A DNA stretch of 64,000 nucleotides from Candidatus Nitrosotalea bavarica (GCF_900167955.1 NZ_FUYK01000013.1:1-64000), one strand, 5' to 3'; positions 21,348-29,548 are shown, numbered from the stretch's first letter. Notes: generated by a model not told the origin, from the sequence alone. Numbers and translations are program-made.

Positions 21348-21440
21348 GATCTTTAATTGATGATTAATCTCTAGTAATCTTCAATTCAATCAATTCCATT
21401 AAATCGATAAGGCCAAAAATGCTCTCTATTGTCTCCCAGA

Positions 21441-21632
21441 ATGATTATCCGTATCAGCGGAAAAGATTATTCTGATTTTTTAGTTGAATATGATTTAGAA
21501 AATCTTACTCCTGAAGAAAAAATCAGAGAGATAATAACTTGTTATGTTATTCTAAGAAGAAATAGGAGAAAACTTCCACAAAAGATCTTGAATCCTTTTC
21601 TAAATGCCTTTGAAAGATATACAGGATCTTAA
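21441..21632 (+). CDS. 63-aa protein, unknown
   Basis: ATG 21441 (an in-frame TTG at 21429 is less likely). MIIRISGKDYSDFLVEYDL begins with a beta strand pair, then helices TPEEKIREIITCYVILRRN and a basic C-terminus. Family not recognised. Confidence 0.5.
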   Translation: MIIRISGKDYSDFLVEYDLENLTPEEKIREIITCYVILRRNRRKLPQKILNPFLNAFERYTGS

Positions 21633-21660
21633 CACGGATTTTTCTGACATGCTAATGTAA

Positions 21661-21927
21661 TCATTTTACTTGGACTTTTTGTATTTTTTGAAGCTTTGAT
21701 GTGAGATGTTCTTTTTCTAATGAGAGTAATCGTATTTCATGTTTATCACGTATTTCTTTTAAAGGGAAATGTACCAGCATAAACTCATTAAAATCTTTTA
21801 GTCCGGAATCTTCTAGTTTTTTAAAAGCAATCTCTAATGCCTCAAGTGTATTATCAGTACCACAGTTGCTACATTCAGTATTTCTTAAAATTATAAATTT
21901 ACAATCTCCGTTATAGCACTGTATCAC
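21661..21927 (-). CDS. 88-aa protein with N-terminal zinc ribbon and coiled coil
   Basis: CYNGDC and CSNC (residues ~4-22) form a four-Cys ribbon, followed by a predominantly helical part (EALEIAFKKLED, IRDKHEIRLLSLEKEHLTSK) with coiled-coil character. Convergent with the preceding gene. Could be a small nucleic-acid or protein adaptor. Confidence 0.6.
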   Translation of the reverse strand: MIQCYNGDCKFIILRNTECSNCGTDNTLEALEIAFKKLEDSGLKDFNEFMLVHFPLKEIRDKHEIRLLSLEKEHLTSKLQKIQKVQVK

Positions 21928-22015
21928 ATACTCATACTGCGTAAGAACTATAAAAATAACATCACCTGAATATCAAAACTGGACCTTTTAAAAGATGGAT
22001 TCCTCAACAACGCTC

Positions 22016-22150
22016 AAATTAAAAAAAAGTGTCTCTATGATTATTTGAAAGTAATAAGCATAGAGTGAGCGATAATATTGTTTAGCCGATTAAGTTGGGC
22101 TAGGGTCTGTAATCGCTCGGGAGTAATCTCTGACACTTGTTTTTTGTGTA
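22016..22150 (+). ncRNA. candidate structured non-coding RNA
   Basis: Between two genes lie a long hairpin, CTCTATG (22033-22039)/CATAGAG (22059-22065) extended by TTATT/AATAA across one A-G mismatch, and a second stem GAGCGAT (22067-22073)/ATCGCTC (22112-22118). The second stem encloses TAGCC (22083-22087)/GGCTA (22098-22102). A T-run (TGTTTTTTG, ~22139-22147) follows and a TATA-like TTTTAAAA at ~21986-21993 sits about 25 nt before the start. The double-hairpin plan recalls archaeal H/ACA guides, but no clear ACA placement was found. Strand inferred from the TATA and T-run. Confidence 0.55.
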
Positions 22151-22270
22151 TAACGTAATCAGTTTTAAAGATTAAATCCAAATTATTCTAGTGATGAATC
22201 AATTATAATTTAACACATTTTGGAGTATACCTCTAACTATGATAACTATGATTACTATGACGACTATGGC

Positions 22271-22289
22271 AAATAGATATTGCTAAATC
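22271..22289 (+). repeat. 19-bp repeat, copy 2, at a promoter
   Basis: Exact second copy of the 21108-21126 element, 22 nt before ATG 22312. Confidence 0.75.
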
Positions 22290-22311
22290 ATCGCTTGATG
22301 CAGAAAAGAAC

Positions 22312-22482
22312 ATGAACAAGAAAGACTCTATCACTAAATCTATTGCGATCTACAAAGAGAGGATCAATCAGGTGGATGAAAAACTAAAAGAACAGTATCT
22401 AAGTGATAGACAAAGAACTATGTTTGAATCTGAAAGAAAAATTGCCAATGAAGAACTAGTAAAAATAGAAACCGCAAAATAA
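22312..22482 (+). CDS. 56-aa charged helical protein (paralogue of 21150-21347)
   Basis: MNKKDSITKSIAIYKERINQ then a Lys/Glu/Gln-rich helix (EKLKEQYLSDRQRTMFESE). Same length class, N-terminus and promoter element as the 21150 gene, so probably a local duplication. Confidence 0.55.
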   Translation: MNKKDSITKSIAIYKERINQVDEKLKEQYLSDRQRTMFESERKIANEELVKIETAK

Positions 22483-22539
22483 ATTTTTAATTTATTTTCT
22501 TATATTTATGAAATATTAGTTCTGAAAACTAGTTGTGAA

Positions 22540-22851
22540 TTATTTTGATTTATTACAGATTGGTAATCTACCATGCTCAAATTGGAACGCCGTTAGTTGT
22601 TTTTCCTCTTCGGCCTCTGGGAATAATGTTTCATGATAACAAAATGAGACCGTGGATTTTATGCAAGGATCGTTCGAACTGAGTTGTTCCTTTAATCTTC
22701 CTTGTATGTTGTTACTTGCCCCAATGTATGTTGTTTCATGTTCTGAGCCCAGAAAATATACGCCTGATTTTACAGTAGATCTATCTACATTTTCTTTGTT
22801 AAATGGCATCCAATCAGAATATGACATGATTTGATATTCTATGTCTGACAT
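22540..22851 (-). CDS. stand-alone GIY-YIG domain protein
   Basis: 103 residues. GVYFLGSEHETTYIGASN gives the GIY (as GVY) and YIG strands; IQGRLKEQL carries the catalytic Arg; a Glu-rich helix (FPEAEEEKQLTAFQFEHG) and the terminal LPICN supply the Glu and Asn typical of the family. All core residues seem present, so it may be an active nuclease, although no DNA-binding domain is attached. Role unknown (repair, restriction or RNA processing possible). Confidence 0.78.
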   Translation of the reverse strand: MSDIEYQIMSYSDWMPFNKENVDRSTVKSGVYFLGSEHETTYIGASNNIQGRLKEQLSSNDPCIKSTVSFCYHETLFPEAEEEKQLTAFQFEHGRLPICNKSK

Positions 22852-22958
22852 TTAACAGATTGGGTCAGATGATTTGCAACAATTAGTTGATGCAAAAACT
22901 ATTTTCATCAATAGAAATCATTAGTGCCCTTATTAGGGGTAAACACTAACTATCTGCC

Positions 22959-23162
22959 ATGAATATTTATGATAAAAAATCAGTTCGTTGTTCACAGTGT
23001 GATAGGTTCATAGGGGAAATTGATGCTGATGCAGTTGTAGTTTTACCAAAATGCGGTAGATGTGCAAATCCAATGCCCGAAGGTGATGACAAGGTACAAT
23101 ACATAGTAAGCAAGTTTAACCCAAATCCTAAAAGTCTAATACCTATTGATTCTGTTACTTGA
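22959..23162 (+). CDS. 67-aa zinc-ribbon protein
   Basis: SVRCSQCDRFIGEID and LPKCGRCANPMPEG form a C-x2-C ... C-x2-C ribbon, followed by a short tail. The layout resembles small Com-like or ribosomal-type ribbons. Function unknown; part of the small-zinc-protein island. Confidence 0.65.
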   Translation: MNIYDKKSVRCSQCDRFIGEIDADAVVVLPKCGRCANPMPEGDDKVQYIVSKFNPNPKSLIPIDSVT

Positions 23163-23306
23163 TTTTTTAAAGAAACTTTGGTTTTTTCGCGTAGTGATTA
23201 ATCAAAAATTTAAAATCTAATTTAGAACTTGCTGAAATGTTGCAAAGAGAATCTAAAACCTATTGTATGCAATAGTGATAATAACTAGAATAAAATAAGA
23301 GATCAA

Positions 23307-23417
23307 ATGCCAATTTACTATTGTTTGGACTGTAAAAAAGTGATATTCAGTAAAGATCGTGATTATGGTCCCATCTGTCCTCCCTGCAAACAAAAAAGAA
23401 AACTAGAATCAAAATAA
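23307..23417 (+). CDS. 36-aa zinc-ribbon micro-protein
   Basis: MPIYYCLDCKKVIFSKDR then ICPPCKQKRK: a complete C-x2-C ... C-x2-C ribbon in 36 residues with a basic tail. TATA-like AATAAAATAA at ~23289-23298. Confidence 0.6.
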   Translation: MPIYYCLDCKKVIFSKDRDYGPICPPCKQKRKLESK

Positions 23418-23435
23418 TTTTTATTTCATTGCGAG

Positions 23436-23515
23436 CTGGTTAGTTACTCCAGTCCTTCTCCGACATAAAACATCAGGGATGTGCAAACTCACACTACTCC
23501 ACGGTATTAGTAGTG
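23436..23515. ncRNA. cluster of three hairpins, possible structured RNA
   Basis: CTGG...CCAG (23436-23452), ACATC-AGG-GATGT (23470-23482) and CACTACT...AGTAGTG (23492-23515) follow one another in a G/C-richer intergenic stretch. The 7-bp stem is the strongest. No T-run directly after on the plus strand; strand unknown. Confidence 0.35.
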
Positions 23516-23555
23516 CAATGTTAGATTAAAAGCCTCGTATGGTGATCTGTAGAAT

Positions 23556-23669
23556 CTATGTTAATGCATTATTACATTTTGGACAAGTGGGAGTATCCGT
23601 ACCAATTGATTGATTCTTTCTAGGTCTTGCCTGATATCCACACTTCATACATGATCCAGTTGTCTGCAT
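23556..23669 (-). CDS. 37-aa zinc-ribbon micro-protein
   Basis: MQTTGSCMKCGYQARPRKN and CPKCNNALT: C-x2-C ... C-x2-C with a basic loop, the typical minimal zinc ribbon of nucleic-acid-binding proteins. Only minus-strand member of this local group. Confidence 0.6.
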   Translation of the reverse strand: MQTTGSCMKCGYQARPRKNQSIGTDTPTCPKCNNALT

Positions 23670-23788
23670 GATGATTGTATTAATGATCTTGCTTAAATGA
23701 GTTCTATGATATAATGTGTATTTGACACATTTTTTGTTAAAACCACTTGTTTGTATCTTCTAAATACGGGATTTGTTTTTGATGTGTC

Positions 23789-23890
23789 ATGGAATGTCCC
23801 AAATGTGGTTCTCCTATGGATAAATCTACAAATGAAACAAAAACTATCTACACCTGTTTTTGTTGTAATAATAAAACTGAATCCGAGTGA
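23789..23890 (+). CDS. 33-aa zinc-ribbon micro-protein
   Basis: MECPKCGSPMDK then YTCFCCNNKTESE. TAAATACGG at 23761-23769 fits a leaderless promoter. The stop overlaps the GTG of the next gene (GTGA), suggesting coupled translation. Confidence 0.62.
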   Translation: MECPKCGSPMDKSTNETKTIYTCFCCNNKTESE

Positions 23891-24225
23891 AACTAGTTAA
23901 ATCAACGATTATGCATTATAGGATGATGAAATTTGATGATTTTTGGAATCTGATGGTGACAGAACTTGCAATGCCTAAACAATTTGCAACCCAGACCAAG
24001 CCATTTTCTGCTAAATATTCAGGAGGGAGAATAATGATTTCCACTAGTGATACGTTGTGGCCTATAGATAGATCAGTAATGAGGCAGATTTGGAACAAGG
24101 CTTTGTCTATGCACGAAAAGATGCGATTTATTCATACAAATTATTCCCATGAGAACATTAGGACGTCCTCGTATATTATTTCATTAATGAAGTATTTCAT
24201 CGTAGATGAAATTAAAATGGAATGA
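23887..24225 (+). CDS. 112-aa protein, unknown, coupled to a zinc-ribbon gene
   Basis: GTG overlaps the previous stop; an ATG at 23911 is the alternative start. A helical first part (FDDFWNLMVTELAMP) leads into a strand pair and turn (FSAKYSGGRIMISTS, then WPIDRSVMRQIWNKAL). This last pattern looks like a small DNA/RNA-binding fold but I cannot name the family. Confidence 0.5.
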   Translation: MKLVKSTIMHYRMMKFDDFWNLMVTELAMPKQFATQTKPFSAKYSGGRIMISTSDTLWPIDRSVMRQIWNKALSMHEKMRFIHTNYSHENIRTSSYIISLMKYFIVDEIKME

Positions 24226-24264
24226 TTGTGATAAATATAATAGAGTAGGAATTCATGTTATTAC

Positions 24265-24405
24265 ATGGAAGAAAAAAAGAAGATGAAATCAAATACTGAA
24301 GAAGATTATAACAAAGCTTTGGTCTCGGATGATCCTACTGTTATTACAGAAGAAGAAAAAGAGCGATTGACAAGAGAAGCAATAAAGAAATTTAAATCAT
24401 TATGA
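24265..24405 (+). CDS. 46-aa charged protein
   Basis: MEEKKKMKSNTEEDYNKAL then ITEEEKERLTREAIKKF. Acidic/basic helix, no Cys. Its stop overlaps the start of the next ORF (ATGA), forming a two-gene unit with a membrane peptide. Confidence 0.5.
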   Translation: MEEKKKMKSNTEEDYNKALVSDDPTVITEEEKERLTREAIKKFKSL

Positions 24406-24515
24406 TGAACATAGGCTGGGTAGTACCTGGTATAATTTTACTTGGAGCAATGACTTTCTGTGCAATCAGCTTGTACATCAAAAGAAGAAGAGAGCAAAAT
24501 GTATCGCTCAATAAA
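24402..24515 (+). CDS. 37-aa single-TM peptide
   Basis: MMNIGWVVPGIILLGAMTFC starts one TM helix (~5-25) and ends in IKKKKRAK, giving a positive-inside cytosolic tail. It overlaps the 46-aa gene by 4 nt. Possibly a small membrane regulator or anchor for its partner. Confidence 0.5.
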
Positions 24516-24536
24516 TCCGATGATCTTAATCTCTAA

Positions 24537-24788
24537 TTATTTAGAATGAATATCACCACCTAGGTATTCTCCATTCTCGTCATAAACATAAAACACAGTT
24601 GCTACACTTGGATGGGCTGCATCTTTTGAAGCATTTTTCGTCATTTCTCTTGCTTTCTTGACTGCCTCTTCACGATTGTCAAGGTCTTCTACTATCCAGT
24701 GTGCTTCTCCAGGAATCTCAAACTTTTCTATTCCAATTATTCGAAATTTTCCTTTTGGAGGTTTAAGCTCAGGAAACTCTCTAAACAT
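24537..24788 (-). CDS. 83-aa protein, unknown
   Basis: Basic/Pro N-terminus (FPELKPPKGKFRIIGIE), a strand EAHWIVEDLDN, a helix EEAVKKAREMTKNASKDA and a final hairpin FYVYDENGEYLGGD. A compact alpha/beta fold, soluble. Family not recognised. Confidence 0.6.
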   Translation of the reverse strand: MFREFPELKPPKGKFRIIGIEKFEIPGEAHWIVEDLDNREEAVKKAREMTKNASKDAAHPSVATVFYVYDENGEYLGGDIHSK

Positions 24789-24948
24789 GAGATCTAATGT
24801 GTACTTATGTGATAAAAAGAAACTCTGATTTTTTATTACACATATTTATGCTTAATAGAATATGCGAATCACGAAAATAAGGGGTGTGCTAGCTCTGATG
24901 ATTGTAGCTAGTTCTTTAATAATCTGACAAGAAAATATCCTCAAGAAT

Positions 24949-25578
24949 ATGATGGTAATTAAAGGCACTCAAACTGAACTAGAGAGAAAAAAGAGTCTCA
25001 TTGATACATTGTATCATCATTCAGACCTATCAGTAGAATCCATATCTTATCAAGCAGACATGAGTATGACGCAGGTTCAGGCCATGATAGACAAGATACG
25101 AAAGAACGAAGCCTTGGAAGTTCTTGTCTCACATAGCAAAACCTCTGTAGAGAAAATAATGACCAGATCTGTTGTTAGTCTTGAATCTAGTAAGACGGTC
25201 TATGATGCATCTAAAATGATGGCAAAAAAAAGAGTAGGTTGTCTAGTTGTTACTTCCAAAGGTAAGCCTCTTGGTATTGTCACTAAAGGAGATATTGTAA
25301 AAGGAGTATCCCAATCCGATATTTCGTTTAAGAATAGAAATCTGGGAGAGTTTGCCACAAGACCTCTGATTTACGCGTCTTCTAGACAGACTATAGAGGA
25401 AGTAGCAGATCTGATGATAAAAAACAAAATTCGGAAACTTCCTGTGTTGCAACAAGGAAAAGTAGTTGGAATTGTAACTGCTACAGATCTTGCAATGTTT
25501 CTTTCACCTACTAGGAGACCTGGCCTGACTGAATCCATACTTCATGTCATTACTAGAGAAAAGTCTAGGAAAAAATAA
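24949..25578 (+). CDS. CBS-domain pair protein with N-terminal helix-turn-helix-like region
   Basis: 209 residues. Residues ~5-55 are helical (LIDTLYHHSDLSVESISYQADMS) and look like a small HTH. Two CBS motifs follow (EKIMTRSVVSLESSKTV..., GCLVVTSKGKPLGIVTKGDI; ATRPLIYASSRQTIEE..., KLPVLQQGKVVGIVTATDL). CBS pairs bind adenine nucleotides, so this is likely a nucleotide-sensing regulator. Confidence 0.85.
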   Translation: MMVIKGTQTELERKKSLIDTLYHHSDLSVESISYQADMSMTQVQAMIDKIRKNEALEVLVSHSKTSVEKIMTRSVVSLESSKTVYDASKMMAKKRVGCLVVTSKGKPLGIVTKGDIVKGVSQSDISFKNRNLGEFATRPLIYASSRQTIEEVADLMIKNKIRKLPVLQQGKVVGIVTATDLAMFLSPTRRPGLTESILHVITREKSRKK

Positions 25579-25608
25579 CATTAAATTCAATATATCTGAT
25601 GAAACTGT

Positions 25609-27135
25609 GTGCAAAAAAGCATTTTTAGTCTTTTACTATCTTTTTTTTTAGTATTTTCTATTGTTCCAGCATTTGCACAAACAACAAATTCTACAGTTCA
25701 GGATTTTGTAACACTACAACAACAAAAAAACGAAAACAGTGGACCATTATCATATGCTGTTTTTTATATCACAGAAAGTGACAAATGCTCAGACGCTGAA
25801 TATGCGAGCCTGAAATTCTATCAAGTAATAACACAAGAATATCTTGCTTTGTATAAAGTACAATCTGACCTTCAAGATTCGTTATGCATTCCAGAAAAGA
25901 GTTATCAACAATATTTTTCAGGATTGTCGACGTATACACTTCCAATAGTTGTATCAGATAATACAGTGGGTCAAAAACTAGTCCAGCAAGGATTCTATGG
26001 TATGTATGAAATAACTGGAACAGGTACACAAGCAATCTATGTGTGCTCATGTGATACGCAGATAGAGAGTTGGGCAGGTGCATGGGTTCTATCACATGAA
26101 TTGTCTCACTTTGCACTACGATATTTTGGAGAGCCTGATACGATAGCAATCAACTGGGTTCATTATATACAAGCACTAGTGAATCAGTGTCAAAATGGAG
26201 ACTTTTCAAAGGTCTGTCCGCAATACTCTACATCAGTTACTGCTCCTTCTGGAAATCTAATCCCTATGATGGTAGTCTATGGGCAAGGACCATCAAGTGA
26301 CCTACCAAAAAATGCCCCACAAAGTGAGGCCTCGATGATTATGTCGAATATAACTCCAGTCTCAAATCCGTCTTGTCAAAATGGTCAGATCTGTGTTTTA
26401 CCAGGTGATTATGTGACATACAAGATAACCACAGATGCTGGAAACCAAACAGTAAGATTTGATTTTGTAAATCCAACTGATAACAAAAACATTGCAGTCA
26501 AAACAACTGTAATACAAAATGGCACAAATGCCAGTGAATCTGATACACTTGATCTATCTAAATCGTTATTTACAAGACCTAGCGGGCAAATATCGAATTT
26601 TATGTACATACTCCCAACCCCTTTAAAATTGAATAATGCATATCATGAGGAGTCTATACAATTCAATATCTATCAAAGAAATGTTATGTCTGGGCAAAAT
26701 AATAATCAGACAAATTCTATTCTAGTACAGGTAGACAAAGATACTGGCATACTCATACAATTGGTAGTATTTAATGCTGTAAACACAAATGGTAAAGTCT
26801 CGATAAGTCAGACATCTTACAAATTACTTGATACTAATAAAATAAATTCTTCAAATGTTGTAAATGCTTCTACATCAATTCCGCCCTGGATAAAACAAAA
26901 TGCCAAGTTGTGGTCAGATGGTTCCATATCTAATAATCAATTTGCCCAAGGTATACAATACATGATGCAACAAGGAATTCTTATCTCTCAAACTAATACT
27001 AGGACAAACAATGTACCTACAATACCAACATGGGTTAAAAATGATGCAAAATACTGGTCAGAAGATTTCTTATCTGATGATGAGTTTGTAAAATCAATCC
27101 AGTACTTGATTACAAATGGAATAATCCATGTATGA
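25609..27135 (+). CDS. secreted HExxH protein with C-terminal IPxW repeats
   Basis: GTG start with an upstream TATA-like TAAATTCAATATA. Signal peptide (~1-24, ending AFAQ). Around residue 163 a HELSH zinc motif in VLSHELSHFALRYFGEPD suggests a metallopeptidase-like domain. A beta-rich middle (~250-415) is followed by two copies of a ~45-residue repeat (IPPWIKQNAKLWSDGSIS; IPTWVKNDAKYWSEDFLS), each ending QYMMQQGI or QYLITNGI. This tail is common on thaumarchaeal exported proteins and may bind the cell surface (inference). Peptidase activity untested. Confidence 0.75.
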   Translation: MQKSIFSLLLSFFLVFSIVPAFAQTTNSTVQDFVTLQQQKNENSGPLSYAVFYITESDKCSDAEYASLKFYQVITQEYLALYKVQSDLQDSLCIPEKSYQQYFSGLSTYTLPIVVSDNTVGQKLVQQGFYGMYEITGTGTQAIYVCSCDTQIESWAGAWVLSHELSHFALRYFGEPDTIAINWVHYIQALVNQCQNGDFSKVCPQYSTSVTAPSGNLIPMMVVYGQGPSSDLPKNAPQSEASMIMSNITPVSNPSCQNGQICVLPGDYVTYKITTDAGNQTVRFDFVNPTDNKNIAVKTTVIQNGTNASESDTLDLSKSLFTRPSGQISNFMYILPTPLKLNNAYHEESIQFNIYQRNVMSGQNNNQTNSILVQVDKDTGILIQLVVFNAVNTNGKVSISQTSYKLLDTNKINSSNVVNASTSIPPWIKQNAKLWSDGSISNNQFAQGIQYMMQQGILISQTNTRTNNVPTIPTWVKNDAKYWSEDFLSDDEFVKSIQYLITNGIIHV

Positions 27136-27231
27136 TCATGAACCATTTTTCTAAAACTTGGCACCTATGTGGAATTTGAAGTTGGTATGATATGGCTATC
27201 TTTTTAAATTACAGACAAATGAATCAAAACA

Positions 27232-27537
27232 ATGCCTAATAAAATTACTCTAAACATTGACAAGGCAATCTATGCTGAAGGCGAATATGTAAAAATAAAA
27301 TTGGATTATGAATCACTTACCCCAAAACTTGCAATGCATCTCGTTGTCTTGGATCCTTCTGAAAAAGAGATGTTTAGTGAAGATCAATACATTAACTCAC
27401 AAAAAGGTTCTTACTCCAATATTTTACGGTTTGATACAAAACAATGGAAAATTTCAGGCAGATACAAAGTTGCAGCATGGGACCAGGAAGGAACACGAAA
27501 AGAAGTTTTTTTCCAGTTCAAGACAAAGAGTCTGTAA
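27232..27537 (+). CDS. 101-aa beta-sandwich protein
   Basis: TATA-like TTTTTAAATTA about 26 nt upstream (leaderless). ITLNIDKAIYAEGEYVKIKLDY and GRYKVAAWDQEGTRKEVFFQF follow the strand pattern of MG2/Ig-like domains (x-x-Y-x-x-G-E-x-v). No signal peptide. Function unknown. Confidence 0.6.
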   Translation: MPNKITLNIDKAIYAEGEYVKIKLDYESLTPKLAMHLVVLDPSEKEMFSEDQYINSQKGSYSNILRFDTKQWKISGRYKVAAWDQEGTRKEVFFQFKTKSL

Positions 27538-27636
27538 ATCATTTCTTTTGTGATTTATGAGGCATGTTTTGTATGTGATATCACGGTTGGAATCTTGAGG
27601 TATTTTTAAATGGGAGAAAGTACTTTGTGGATTCTA

Positions 27637-28155
27637 ATGCAATATGATGGTGGGAAGATAATATTTACTATATCTGTTATGGCAATTTTAATAACATCTG
27701 TCTTGGGGCAAATAATTCCAGCGTCCGCATATGAATTAGTAAAACGCGATTTTTCCATCTTACATGATCAACATATTACTACAAGGACTGGGAATACCAT
27801 GATATGTGGAAATCACATGTGTCTACCTGGAGAATGGAACCGGCTTTCAGAAAATCTGAATAATGCTCAGATTGTTCATGGATCTGCAAAAAATTACATA
27901 AGGACTACATCGGTTCCTGCTCAAAATTATAATCCCACGTATTCTATTCCATCTACTCCCTCTACACCACAAATTCCTACTCCAATTACTATGCCAACTC
28001 CAACTCCTCCATCAACACCACCGATTCCCACTCCAATTCCAACACCGCCCTCAGTACCGTATTCTGTTTGCCAGACGGTGAATGCAACTCTTACCAATTC
28101 AACAATATCGCCTGATATAGTTGCAAAAATAATGGCCCAACTTGGCTGTAGCTGA
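27637..28155 (+). CDS. secreted proline-rich protein with CGxxxC motif
   Basis: ATG 27637 is preferred to 27610 because TATTTTTAAAT is ~27 nt before it. Signal peptide, then MICGNHMCLPGEW, a motif seen on several thaumarchaeal exported proteins, a long Pro/Thr-rich linker (TPTPPSTPPIPTPIPTPPS) and a short C-terminal domain with two Cys. Likely extracellular with an extended stalk. Confidence 0.7.
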   Translation: MQYDGGKIIFTISVMAILITSVLGQIIPASAYELVKRDFSILHDQHITTRTGNTMICGNHMCLPGEWNRLSENLNNAQIVHGSAKNYIRTTSVPAQNYNPTYSIPSTPSTPQIPTPITMPTPTPPSTPPIPTPIPTPPSVPYSVCQTVNATLTNSTISPDIVAKIMAQLGCS

Positions 28156-28268
28156 TAATGTAAATTATTTTTTACAAAAAATTTGTAAAATATATATTTT
28201 AGTTGAAAGATGCGTTCCTATAGCAAATGATGTATTATGAAGTTCTAGTTTGAATGAAGAGCAAACTT

Positions 28269-28829
28269 TTACAATCCTTCTGGGAATTGATAAAATGATG
28301 GCATGTTTTGTGGAACATTTCCGTATACTAGAACAATTTCATCATGAGCACTCATTGCCGTATTGTTTAATTTTGTAGAAACCAAATTTCCATTTATGAA
28401 AATTTCTGGCTCATTATCTGGAATTGATAATGTTTTACTTGTTGACTTCCAAATATCCAAAAACTGTCCTATTGTGAATTCTCTCTCTGCAGGTGATTCT
28501 ATGTGAATTATTCCATCGGGAGTGTGAGTATGTAACCAATACAGGCATGAATTTGTTATGCCTATCTGGGCGGGAATTCCTATGTGCTGATCACTGACAA
28601 AAATATCCATGTGTGCGTGGATGTGAAATGTAGAGTATTCTTGAGTTTCACAAGGTATGCCATCAATTGAAGGAAATCTACTATCGATTGTATTGTCGGT
28701 ACTATAGATTACATATGATACTACAGCTACTATGGCAGCGATAACTCCAAGTGCGATATACTTGTTTTTACCAGATGGTTTTATTTTATCCTGCTTCGAG
28801 TGATTCTTATCCTTTTTTGTTTCTGTCAC
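28269..28829 (-). CDS. membrane-anchored His-rich protein
   Basis: 186 residues: Lys-rich cytosolic N-terminus, one TM helix (~26-45), then an external domain with STFHIHAHMDIFV, CLYWLHTHTPDGIIHIESP and IGQFLDIW. The HxHxH and HTH clusters suggest a metal site (copper or zinc). Similar His motifs occur in uncharacterised proteins of other phyla, but I cannot name the family. Confidence 0.65.
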   Translation of the reverse strand: MTETKKDKNHSKQDKIKPSGKNKYIALGVIAAIVAVVSYVIYSTDNTIDSRFPSIDGIPCETQEYSTFHIHAHMDIFVSDQHIGIPAQIGITNSCLYWLHTHTPDGIIHIESPAEREFTIGQFLDIWKSTSKTLSIPDNEPEIFINGNLVSTKLNNTAMSAHDEIVLVYGNVPQNMPSFYQFPEGL

Positions 28830-28967
28830 ACTATTCTACTGAATATTTTTAAAATCCATTATTAATGCATTCCTAAAGTGATGAAGAGTTTTTTATGTGA
28901 GCCTGTTATACAGTGGACTAACACTTAACAAGATTCTATTATATCATACATATGTTATTTTCATACA

Positions 28968-29345
28968 ATGCATGAACTTGACGATTTGGTAAAAGCAAAG
29001 ATAGTGTCTTTGATTTTAGATAAAAAGACAGAGATTGCATTAGAGAATCTAAGCGAATTGTATAAAGTTGATACTCCTGAAATTGTAGTTGGTACAATCA
29101 AAAAGAAACGAAGAACTGTTTATGCTGTATATGTTGTACAAGAAAAAAAAATTTATGCGTTAAACTCTGACATTTTCTATAATCCCTTTGTTATTTTACA
29201 TGAATATTATCATCATATACGCTCAAAGCGGGGAACTCATAGAGGATCAGAAAAACACGCTAATCTATACGCACAAGACTTTATTGACTCATACATGAGA
29301 GTTGTAGAAAAATTAAATCAAAACAAGACGCAAATAAAAAACTGA
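28968..29345 (+). CDS. ImmA/IrrE-like HExxH metalloprotein
   Basis: 125 residues. VILHEYYHHIRSKRG contains HExxH, and RGSEKHANLYAQDFI supplies the third ligand region (E-x-x-A-N-x-(Y/F)-A) typical of the ImmA/IrrE-type family of small zinc proteases. An N-terminal helical part precedes a strand region (RRTVYAVYVVQEKKIYAL). TTATATCATAC lies ~25 nt upstream (leaderless). Family members often cleave repressors, but no partner is visible. Confidence 0.78.
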   Translation: MHELDDLVKAKIVSLILDKKTEIALENLSELYKVDTPEIVVGTIKKKRRTVYAVYVVQEKKIYALNSDIFYNPFVILHEYYHHIRSKRGTHRGSEKHANLYAQDFIDSYMRVVEKLNQNKTQIKN

Positions 29346-29371
29346 TAATGTAATTTTCTAACATATTTCAG

Positions 29372-29548
29372 ATGAAAATATTCAACAGTCTTATCTACCA
29401 GCATTATAATTTAGGTATCGTGGATATTTTCAAAAAGAAATTCAAGTATGAACAATGTACAACAAAATTAACGTTATATGACGATTTAATAAAACACATG
29501 CATCATGAGCTAGATGCACATGTGATAAAATTTAGCGACAATTTCTGA
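29372..29548 (+). CDS. 58-aa protein with degenerate zinc-finger pattern
   Basis: FKKKFKYEQCTTKLTLYDDL then IKHMHHELDAH: hydrophobic and His spacing is like a C2H2 finger but with only one Cys. Codirectional and 26 nt after the ImmA-like gene. Confidence 0.4.
   Translation: MKIFNSLIYQHYNLGIVDIFKKKFKYEQCTTKLTLYDDLIKHMHHELDAHVIKFSDNF

Noticed and set aside
24862-24927. 21-aa hydrophobic ORF (MRITKIRGVLALMIV...)
   Set aside because: Too short, TATA spacing poor, and it lies in the promoter region of the CBS gene; could be a remnant.
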